Shown one piece after another: positions 30,951 through 36,758 of a stretch of DNA of 36,758 nucleotides. Made by a program: the position numbers and the translations under genes. Under the pieces are notes generated by a model. It made no database searches. It saw only the letters and a list, made by a program, of their open reading frames with translations, and was not told the DNA's origin. Position 1 is the stretch's first letter. Each line of letters begins with the position of its first letter. Source of the stretch: Planctomycetota bacterium (lineage in GTDB: Bacteria; Planctomycetota; UBA1135; GCA-002686595); the NCBI GenBank assembly GCA_011053145.1, contig DRLC01000036.1:1-36758 (forward strand), read 5' to 3'.

Positions 30951-32431
30951 GACTTTCCCTGCGCACGCGCCTGACCGCCGTTCTCCTGCTGTCGTTCCTG
31001 GTGATCGGCGGGATGCTCTTCTGGGGCATCCTCAGGGGCTCGCGCCTGTACTTCGAGGAGGTCCACTACAAGCTCAACCGCGACGTCGCCACCCACGTCG
31101 CGGCGTCGCTGCAACCATTCTCGCGGGGGGCCCAGGGCGACCCGGTGGATCGCGAGGTCCTCGGGGCATTGTTCATGAAGGTGATGCACATCAACCCGAG
31201 CCTCGAGGTCTACCTCCTCGACCCCTCGGGCGAGATCCTCGCCTTCGACGCGCCCCCCGGTCACGTGAAACTCGACCGGGTCGACATGGAGCCGATCCGG
31301 GAAGCCCTCGAGCACCCGGATTCGGAAGGGATCCCCCGGGGAACGGATCCGCGCAACCCCGAACTCGCGAAGCCGTTCTCGGTCGCGGAGCTGCGCGAGG
31401 ACGGGCGCCTCGGCGGCTACCTCTATGTCGTTCTCGGTGGAGAGGCCCACGAGCGGATCGCCACCGCGCTGGGAGAGAGTGCGCTGCTTCGGGGGTCCCT
31501 CGTCTACCTTCTCGGCAGCCTCCTCCTCGCGGCCGGGATCGGAACCCTCGGGATCGCACTCCTCGTGCGACCTCTTCGGCGGTTGCGCGATGCGATGAAT
31601 GCTTTCGAGGAGGGACAGCGCCCGCCCAACCTCGTCGCCGGCTCACCCGGCGAGGTCGGTGAGCTTGCGGCGGCCTTCGAATCCATGGCCGGACGCATCG
31701 CTTCCCAGCTCCAGGAACTCCACGAGAACGACCGGCGCCGCCGGGAGTTCGTCGCGAACGTCTCCCATGATCTGCGCACCCCCACCGCAGCGATTCAGGG
31801 CTACCTCGAGACCCTGATGCTGCGCTGGAAGCGGCTCGAAGGCGAGGAACGCGAACGGTTCCTCGCCAGCGCATTCCGGCAGGCCGAGCGGCTCGGGAAG
31901 CTGGTCGACGAACTCTTCGAGCTCACACGCCTCGAAGCGCATGAGTTTCGTCCACAGCGCGAGAGCTTCTCCCTGGCGGAATTGGTCCAGGACATCACCG
32001 CGAAGTTCCATCTGCCCGCCGAGCAGAAGGGAATCCGGCTGCGAGCCGAGATCGACTACGACATTCCCCCCGTACTCGGCGACATCGCCCTGTTGGAGCG
32101 CGCGCTCGACAATCTGATCGACAACGCCATCCGCTATACGCGCCCGGGAGGAGACGTCCGCGTCTCACTGCGGCAGGTGGCGGGCGGGGTCGGCGTCAGC
32201 ATCAGCGATTCGGGCCCCGGCATTCCCGGCCCCGCCTTGCCGCGGCTCTTCGACCGGTTCTATCGGGTCGAGCGGGGCGCGCGGGAGGATGCGGGGGGGA
32301 CCGGGCTGGGTCTGGCGATCACGAAGCGCATCGTCGATCTGCACGAGGGCTCCATCCAGGTCCGATCCGACCCGGCCGAGGGAACGACGTTCTCCTTCGT
32401 GCTCGCGACCTCCGCTCCCGCCGCCGGCTGA
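30947..32431 (+). CDS. Membrane sensor histidine kinase
   Basis: A 494-residue HisKA-type kinase. Helix one is at residues 9-29; an extracytoplasmic sensor of about 150 residues follows (YFEEVHYKLNRDVATHV to GGYLYVVLGG), then helix two at about 183-207. A HAMP linker (RPLRRLRDAMNAFEEGQ), the phosphoacceptor His274 in FVANVSHDLRTP, and the ATP-binding domain with N box (DNLIDNAIRYT), G1 (DSGPGIP), F box (FDRFYRV) and G2 (GGTGLGL) complete it. The periplasmic domain resembles no sensor I can name; its presence argues against a classic PhoR, which has a small periplasmic part and a PAS domain. The GTG start overlaps the regulator's stop (GTGA). The signal is unknown. Confidence 0.95.
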   Translation: MRLSLRTRLTAVLLLSFLVIGGMLFWGILRGSRLYFEEVHYKLNRDVATHVAASLQPFSRGAQGDPVDREVLGALFMKVMHINPSLEVYLLDPSGEILAFDAPPGHVKLDRVDMEPIREALEHPDSEGIPRGTDPRNPELAKPFSVAELREDGRLGGYLYVVLGGEAHERIATALGESALLRGSLVYLLGSLLLAAGIGTLGIALLVRPLRRLRDAMNAFEEGQRPPNLVAGSPGEVGELAAAFESMAGRIASQLQELHENDRRRREFVANVSHDLRTPTAAIQGYLETLMLRWKRLEGEERERFLASAFRQAERLGKLVDELFELTRLEAHEFRPQRESFSLAELVQDITAKFHLPAEQKGIRLRAEIDYDIPPVLGDIALLERALDNLIDNAIRYTRPGGDVRVSLRQVAGGVGVSISDSGPGIPGPALPRLFDRFYRVERGAREDAGGTGLGLAITKRIVDLHEGSIQVRSDPAEGTTFSFVLATSAPAAG

Positions 32432-32457
32432 CCGGCCCCTTCCCGACGATTCGGAAA

Positions 32458-32500
32458 GTGACCGGGCCGTGATCGTCTCGTGACCTTCGGTTCCTAGCAT
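32458..32500 (+). promoter_or_regulatory. Three-repeat operator and -10 box of the Spondin_N gene
   Basis: GTGACC (32458-32463), GTGATC (32469-32474) and GTGACC (32480-32485) repeat at exactly 11 bp. Nine bases later is TAGCAT (32495-32500), the same spacing as at the two-component operon. The repeats replace the -35 box, which points to activation by the OmpR/PhoB-type regulator encoded just upstream. A leader of about 46 nt with AAAGGAC before the GTG start follows. Confidence 0.7.
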
Positions 32501-32552
32501 CCCGGTTCGGTGCCATCCGGGCACCGCGTCAGCAACCCAAAGGACACATCCC

Positions 32553-33236
32553 GTGAAGTACGCAAAGACCCTATTCGGAATCAGCCTCGCCACCGGCATG
32601 ACCGCGTTGACCCTCGCGGCTGCGACCCCCGACCCCTCGTTCGACAGGGCCGAATTCGACGTGACCATCACCAACGTGACGCGCGGCCAGATCTTCTCGC
32701 CGGTTCTCGTCGCCAGCCACAGCTCCGACACCTCGGTCTTTACCCCCGGGGAGGCGGCCTCGGCCGAACTTGCCGCCCTCGCCGAGGAGGGCAACAACAT
32801 GCCGCTCGCGATGCGGCTGAGCCAGGACGCCAACGTCGCCGATGTGGAGAGCGGTTCCGGGGTGATCCTCCCGGGAACCTCGGAGACGATCCGGATCACG
32901 GTGACGGGCAAGGCCGATCGCATCAGCCTGGCCGGTATGTTGGTGAACACCAATGACGCTTTCGTCGGTCTCGACTCGTTCCAGATCACGCGCGATCCCG
33001 AGACGACGGTGCGCGCGCTCGCCTATGACGCGGGCACGGAGTTCAATTCCGAATCGTGCGCGTTCGTTCCGGGGCCCGCCTGCGGCGCTTCCGGTGCACA
33101 CGATCCGACCCCTGCCGAAGGGTATGTGTATGTCTCCAATGGAGTGCAGGGGATCGGAGACCTCAGCCCGGAGCTGTACGACTGGCGCAACCCGGCCGCG
33201 ATCATCACGATCCGGCGCGTGCGCGCCGGGACCTGA
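32553..33236 (+). CDS. Secreted Spondin_N-domain protein
   Basis: A 227-residue exported protein. The first 24 residues (YAKTLFGISLATGMTALTLAAA) form a signal peptide. The rest is one Spondin_N domain: FDVTITNVTRGQIFSPVLVASHSS, FTPGEAASAELAALAEEGN, AGMLVNTNDAFVGLDSFQI, YDAGTEFNSESCAFVPGPACG and a final DWRNPAAIITIRRV. The three cysteines seen include the C-FVPGP-C pair. Bacterial members of this family are exported proteins of unclear role; in animals the fold is in spondin matrix proteins. The GTG start is set by AAAGGAC eight bases upstream. Its promoter carries the repeats shared with the two-component operon, so it is the best candidate target of that system. Confidence 0.88.
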   Translation: MKYAKTLFGISLATGMTALTLAAATPDPSFDRAEFDVTITNVTRGQIFSPVLVASHSSDTSVFTPGEAASAELAALAEEGNNMPLAMRLSQDANVADVESGSGVILPGTSETIRITVTGKADRISLAGMLVNTNDAFVGLDSFQITRDPETTVRALAYDAGTEFNSESCAFVPGPACGASGAHDPTPAEGYVYVSNGVQGIGDLSPELYDWRNPAAIITIRRVRAGT

Positions 33237-33254
33237 GTCTCCCGAGCGCACGGG

Positions 33255-33295
33255 CCCGCGCGACGTCCAGATCCTCCGGGGCGTCGCGCGGGTTT
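33255..33295 (+). terminator. Terminator after the Spondin_N gene
   Basis: An 11-bp perfect stem, CCCGCGCGACG (33255-33265) with CGTCGCGCGGG (33282-33292), encloses a 16-base loop and is followed by TTT. It sits between convergent genes and may serve the minus-strand gene as well. Confidence 0.65.
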
Positions 33296-33347
33296 CGCAT
33301 GCACCACCCGCGTGGGAGGCGATTCACGCGGATTCCCCCGAGCGGAC

Positions 33348-34034
33348 TCAGGGGTGCGTTCCGACCGCGGAGCGATCGGAGTCGCTGGGCTGGAGGGTAC
33401 CTCGGGGAAGCACCAGCACGAGCGCGTCGGGTTCGGCGAGGAGTCGGGCGCCTGGAACGAAGGGCAGCTCGCGGGGACCGCCTTGGGCGCCCTCGAGCCA
33501 CGGAGCGAGGCGGCCAGCCTCCCCAGGACCGGCCGAGAGGTAGAGGCTCTGCTCCCGTCCGTGCTCGAACAGGGCCCAGCGAATCGGGAGGTCCGCGCGC
33601 CGCGCGACCCCGATCCGCAGAACGATCCATGCCACCAGGAGCGGCGCCTCCCAGCCGCCTCCCGCATCCGGTCTCACCTCCGGGAGTTCCCGGGCGGGGG
33701 GCTCGAGTCGCCTTCCACCGAGCGCCTCCAGGACGACCGGTAGCAGCGCAGCCAGGGCACGGCGTTCCCTGCGGGCGAGCAGGAGGTCACACCCGGATGC
33801 AGCCCCGAGGACGCCGAGGCACCACCCCATGCGCTCCTCTTCCTCGCGCCCGCTCTCCAGCCGCTCGAGCAGCGCTTCGTCCGAAAGGGCGTCGGGGTCC
33901 GAGGCCAGGCGCTCTTCGATCTCGCTGTATTCGCGGGTCGAACGCGAGAGGAAACGGCGCACGATGGGGAGCAGCGCCGCAGCCAGCTCCTCGGCGACCT
34001 CCTCCGATCCGCGCGGCCTCCGCTGGCTACTCAT
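33348..34034 (-). CDS. Protein of unknown function, possibly a degenerate kinase-like fold
   Basis: A 228-residue protein not assigned to a family. The N-terminal half is helical (VAEELAAALLPIVRRFLSRSTREYSEIEERL, GWCLGVLGAASGCDLLLARRERRALAALLPVVLEAL). The second half has a strand-rich pattern (PLLVAWIVLRIGVARR, IRWALFEHGREQSLYLSAGP, LLAEPDALVLVLPRG). A helical dimer followed by an alpha/beta layer recalls histidine-kinase or ChpT-type phosphotransferases, yet no catalytic His or ATP-binding N/G boxes are present; the link is a weak suggestion. No signal peptide is present. The gene lies just downstream of tRNA-Leu on the same strand. Confidence 0.55.
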   Translation of the reverse strand: MSSQRRPRGSEEVAEELAAALLPIVRRFLSRSTREYSEIEERLASDPDALSDEALLERLESGREEEERMGWCLGVLGAASGCDLLLARRERRALAALLPVVLEALGGRRLEPPARELPEVRPDAGGGWEAPLLVAWIVLRIGVARRADLPIRWALFEHGREQSLYLSAGPGEAGRLAPWLEGAQGGPRELPFVPGARLLAEPDALVLVLPRGTLQPSDSDRSAVGTHP

Positions 34035-34059
34035 CGGTCGCCCACGTGCTGGCCGGGCG

Positions 34060-34146
34060 TGGTACCAGAGAGGGGACTTGAACCCCTACTCCCTTGCGGG
34101 AAATGGATTTTGAATCCATCGCGTCTACCAATTCCGCCACTCTGGC
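34060..34146 (-). tRNA. tRNA-Leu (CAA)
   Basis: Read on the minus strand, the 87 bases fold as a leucine tRNA. The acceptor 5' strand GCCAGAG pairs with CTCTGGT, followed by A and an encoded CCA. The anticodon arm is ATGGA, loop TTCAAAA, TCCAT, giving anticodon CAA (reads UUG). The extra arm TTCCCGCAAGGGA is long, as in class II tRNAs. The T arm is GGGG, TTCAAGT, CCCC. It stands between ddl and the 228-residue gene, with a UUCG-type short hairpin (34152-34165) before it. Confidence 0.96.
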
Positions 34147-34212
34147 CCGTGCCCGTTTCGACGGGTGGCAAGAGGATGGCCTCCCGCTTCGCGCTCGGCA
34201 AGCCCCCACCGA

Positions 34213-35310
34213 TCAGGCGTCTCGGCCGGCGAGCGCGAGCGCAGCGATCCGCAGGCAGAGCGAGCGGTAGTCCAGGCCGGCCGCGGACGCAGCGATCGGC
34301 AAGAGGGAGCGCTCCGTCATTCCCGGGAGGGTATTCAGCTCGAGGAAGACGGGTTCGCAGAAGCCGGTGCTCGGGCGCGGAACGAGGAAATCCGAGCGCG
34401 AGTATCCGTCGCAGCGCAGGAGGCGATGCGCGAGGAGGGACAGCTCCTGGACCCGCGCGCATTCCTCCGGCCCCAGGGATTCGGGCGGACAGACCTCCCG
34501 GGCCCCGGACTGGGAGTACTTCTCTTCGTAGTCGAAGAAGGAACCGGAACGCGGCTGGATTTCAACGACCGGCAGAGCGAACGGTCCCGTTTCGCCGGCG
34601 AGGACCGCGCCGGTCACCTCGATGCCCTCCACGAGGGCCTCCACGAGGACCCTTGGCTCCACCGCCAGGGCGGTGGCAACGGCCGATTCGAGTTCCCCCT
34701 CCTCCCGAACCACCGTGGTCCCGAGGGAAGATCCGCCCGAGCGCGGCTTCACGACCCACCCGTTGCGCTGGCCCAGATGGGAGAGTTTCGAGCAAAGCGC
34801 CGACCGCTCCTCGGCCCACTCTTCCCGACCAAAGGCGACGCCTGGAGCGACGCATGCCCCGGCGCCCTCGAGAACGGCCCGGGCGAAGACCTTGTCCATC
34901 GCGACGGCGCTCCCCGCAACCGCGGAGCCGGTGAACGCGCGTCCGGCGGTGTGCAGGAAACCCTGGAGTGTCCCGTCCTCCCCCGCGTCCCCGTGCAACC
35001 CGAGGAAGAAGAGGTCGACGTCGGCGCAGAAGCTTCCGAGCGCCTCGGGCGGAGCGGCGCAGCGGTCTCCGAGACGCCACCGCCCATCCTTCTCGATCAC
35101 GACCAGACTCACCTCCGCCGGACCGCGAAGGTCCTCGGCGTCGGTCCGCGTGCCGAGCGCGTCCGCGATCCGCCGAGCAGACGCCAGGGAGATCTCATCC
35201 TCGGCGGAGATTCCCCCGCCGAGGACACACACATGGGAGCGCGCGAGCAGGGCTTCGCCGTGCGCGAGCGGCGTCACGACTCCGGGCCGGGTCTCAGACC
35301 CCGTAGACAT
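34213..35310 (-). CDS. ddl: D-alanine--D-alanine ligase
   Basis: An ATP-grasp ligase of 365 residues that makes the D-Ala-D-Ala end of peptidoglycan precursors in the cytoplasm. Family marks are VCVLGGGISAEDEISLASA (N-terminal domain, usually GGxSxEHxVS), FFLGLHGDAGEDGTLQGFLHTAGRAFTGS, AMDKVFARAVLEGAG, VVKPRSGGSSLGTTVV, the loop FFDYEEKYS, and the metal site PVFLELNTLPGMT. GGISAEDE has Asp where His is common, and a long acidic insertion lies near residue 60. The chosen ATG (35310) lies 17 codons inside the longest frame and overlaps the pyrophosphorylase gene by 17 bp. Its presence indicates that the organism makes peptidoglycan. Confidence 0.92.
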   Translation of the reverse strand: MSTGSETRPGVVTPLAHGEALLARSHVCVLGGGISAEDEISLASARRIADALGTRTDAEDLRGPAEVSLVVIEKDGRWRLGDRCAAPPEALGSFCADVDLFFLGLHGDAGEDGTLQGFLHTAGRAFTGSAVAGSAVAMDKVFARAVLEGAGACVAPGVAFGREEWAEERSALCSKLSHLGQRNGWVVKPRSGGSSLGTTVVREEGELESAVATALAVEPRVLVEALVEGIEVTGAVLAGETGPFALPVVEIQPRSGSFFDYEEKYSQSGAREVCPPESLGPEECARVQELSLLAHRLLRCDGYSRSDFLVPRPSTGFCEPVFLELNTLPGMTERSLLPIAASAAGLDYRSLCLRIAALALAGRDA

Positions 35311-36691
35311 GGCCGCCGTCGTGTTCGCGGGGGGCGACCGCGCGCGCCGCGAACTCCTCACCTGTCTCCGCGACCCGTGGGTCGACTTCCACCGGATGCA
35401 GGCCGTCGGGACCGGGTGCGGGCAGATCCCGCCCCGCGGCGCGCACCCAGTCCGCGAAGAGTCGGCAAAGATCCGCGCGCGCCGTCGCTGGGGAGTCCTC
35501 CCCTTCCCGATTCTTCACCGGACTGAACTCGAAGGCCCGGTCGACCTCCAGGGTCACGCTGCGACGGGCGTGGGCCAGGGCATCGAAGACGAAGGTCTCG
35601 AACTTGACCCCGTCCACGTCGATCGGACGGCCCCCCTCGTCGACGCACGCCATGCGCTTGTTCGCGACGTGCCAGGGAAGCTCCAGTTCGCCCTGGGTGA
35701 CCTCCTCGAGGAAGGGCAGCGAAAACACGTGCATCGCGATGTTCCCGGCGCGGAACCGCAGGCGCCCCGTCTCGTCACGCGCCTCTCTCGCTTCCGCGGG
35801 AAGGTCGGAGTACTCGATGCACCCGAGCTTGCCGTCGATGTGCCCGATCACGCCGACCTTCTCGGCCGCATCTCGCTTCTCCACCACCTTCGTGCTCATG
35901 TCCGCTTCCTCGAGGGCGTGTAGTCCGAGGAAGAGCGGATCCGCGGGACGCGCAAGAGGGTTGTCCACCTGGAAGTAGGAGACGAACTCGATGCCACGCT
36001 CGCGCATGTCCGCGAGGGCCCCGGACGAAGAGAGCCCGAGCAGGCAGCCTCCGTGCCCATTGGGGGCGAGGAAGAGCGAATCTTCGGCCGCGAAGAGCAG
36101 GTGCCCCTCGGCGTCGAGGGCGGGAAGCAGATCCTGGGAAAAGAACACGACGTCTTCCGGCGGAAGCCCGAAGAAGCCGTCGCGCTCGAAGATCGCGCGG
36201 GTCGCGGCGTCGTTGACCGGCGAGGTCATCACGTACCACGGCATCGATTTCCCGGTACGACGACGGGCCGCGTCGATCCGATGGGCGTGGTACGCGAACA
36301 GGGTTCGGTCGGTGACGGGGCCGATCGGGTAGTCCCCCTTCGGAGCGTCGTAGCCGAGCCTGGATGCCTGTCCGCCGGCGACGAGCACATAGCCGACGCG
36401 GCCCTCGGCGAGGAGCCGTGACCCGCACGCCACCGCTTCGCGCGCTCGTTCGCGGTGCCCGGCGGAACGCTCCAACGGGAAGAGCTCCGGGGGGTCGAAG
36501 GAGCCGCCCGTGGGTGCCGCCCCCTGTCCGAGGCCGCGGAGGCGCTCCAGGAGCACGAGGTCGATCGCTGCGAGCTGCCCGGCCAGTTTCCCGTGGGATT
36601 CGGAGCCGGGCGCGAGTCGGTCCAAGCGGCGCAGGGCATGCCCCTGACCGGCCGCCTGCAGCCCCTCTCGCTGGGACGGGGCGAGTTCCAT
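35294..36691 (-). CDS. UAP1-type UDP-N-acetylhexosamine pyrophosphorylase
   Basis: A 465-residue nucleotidyltransferase of the UDPGP family, eukaryote-like subgroup, which makes UDP-GlcNAc (or UDP-GalNAc) from the sugar 1-phosphate and UTP. The nucleotide loop is VLVAGGQASRLGYDAPKG, near residue 105. MTSPVNDAATRAIF, FFSQDLLPALD, PNGHGGCLLGL, FVSYFQVDNPLA (metal Asp), VVEKRDAAEKVGVI and the late IDVDGVKFETFVFDAL follow. This replaces or supplements bacterial GlmU-type activity. With ddl, which it overlaps by 17 bp, it forms a cell-wall precursor pair. The ATG has only a weak GGACGAG site upstream. Confidence 0.92.
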   Translation of the reverse strand: MELAPSQREGLQAAGQGHALRRLDRLAPGSESHGKLAGQLAAIDLVLLERLRGLGQGAAPTGGSFDPPELFPLERSAGHRERAREAVACGSRLLAEGRVGYVLVAGGQASRLGYDAPKGDYPIGPVTDRTLFAYHAHRIDAARRRTGKSMPWYVMTSPVNDAATRAIFERDGFFGLPPEDVVFFSQDLLPALDAEGHLLFAAEDSLFLAPNGHGGCLLGLSSSGALADMRERGIEFVSYFQVDNPLARPADPLFLGLHALEEADMSTKVVEKRDAAEKVGVIGHIDGKLGCIEYSDLPAEAREARDETGRLRFRAGNIAMHVFSLPFLEEVTQGELELPWHVANKRMACVDEGGRPIDVDGVKFETFVFDALAHARRSVTLEVDRAFEFSPVKNREGEDSPATARADLCRLFADWVRAAGRDLPAPGPDGLHPVEVDPRVAETGEEFAARAVAPREHDGGHVYGV

Positions 36692-36711
36692 CTCGTCCTG
36701 GTCGGCGCGGC

Positions 36712-36758
36712 CTAGCTGGCCGTCTCCCCCATCGGCTCGGACAGGGCCTCGAGCATTC
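36712..36758 (-). CDS. C-terminal end of an upstream gene (runs off right edge)
   Basis: On the minus strand the last bases of the window read as an open frame ending ...MLEALSEPMGETAS and a TAG stop at 36712, 20 bases before the pyrophosphorylase ATG. The short gap suggests a gene in the same operon. Fifteen residues are too few to name the product, and the frame could be chance. Confidence 0.35.
   Translation of the reverse strand, partial: MLEALSEPMGETAS

Noticed and set aside
30246-32431. Naming the two-component pair phoB/phoR
   Set aside because: The kinase has a large external sensor and no visible PAS domain, and no pst or pho genes are in view; only operator geometry points that way.
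1-36758. CRISPR arrays, insertion sequences, prophage or integrase genes
   Set aside because: No regular repeat-spacer array, transposase, integrase or terminal inverted repeats were seen; base composition is even across the window.

Overview
The window is a GC-rich (roughly two-thirds G+C), gene-dense bacterial chromosome segment with about 27 protein genes, one tRNA and one riboswitch. Several traits point to a planctomycete-like organism: large secreted HEAT-repeat proteins with Gly/Pro/Thr-rich leaders, a eukaryote-type UDP-sugar pyrophosphorylase, a Bacteroides/Wolinella-type sdhCAB operon, secreted proteins with no close functional name, and many starts without Shine-Dalgarno sequences. 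The phylum is inferred from gene content; no rRNA or marker tree is available here.

Left part (1-15.3 kb). A HEAT-like protein runs off the left edge and converges on an unusual single-ORF fusion of an ATP-grasp ligase with a Gfo/Idh/MocA oxidoreductase. Next come a small membrane protein, divergent to a CCA-adding/poly(A) polymerase-type nucleotidyltransferase, and a tight operon dxr - rseP-like protease with four PDZ-like segments - UbiA-family prenyltransferase (isoprenoid and membrane functions). Divergent to dxr is a second, tightly overlapping run: NUDIX hydrolase - purM - repeat protein. An esterase-fold protein that has lost its nucleophile, a membrane-anchored spermidine-synthase-like protein and a small TPR protein follow.

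Middle (15.3-25.9 kb). Two tandem secreted HEAT-repeat paralogues share a mature N-terminal GPGDTV motif. They are followed by sdhCAB (succinate:quinone oxidoreductase), a histidine phosphatase, a coupled pair (MaoC-like hotdog protein plus a tiny Cys-containing protein) and an exported GyrI-like effector-binding protein.

Right part (25.9-36.8 kb). After a 554-residue protein of unknown function and a CvpA-like membrane protein comes the most interesting locus: a full cobalamin riboswitch, with a visible anti-Shine-Dalgarno/Shine-Dalgarno pairing, in front of a single secreted beta-propeller-like protein. This suggests an extracytoplasmic B12-binding or uptake function analogous to Bacteroides BtuG. 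Directly after it, an OmpR/PhoB-type two-component system and a secreted Spondin_N-domain protein each carry the same promoter architecture: GTGAYC direct repeats at 11-bp spacing, ending exactly 9 bp before a -10 box. This implies an autoregulated regulator and one of its targets. A degenerate protein of unknown function, tRNA-Leu(CAA), ddl and a UAP1-type pyrophosphorylase (cell-wall precursor supply) close the window.
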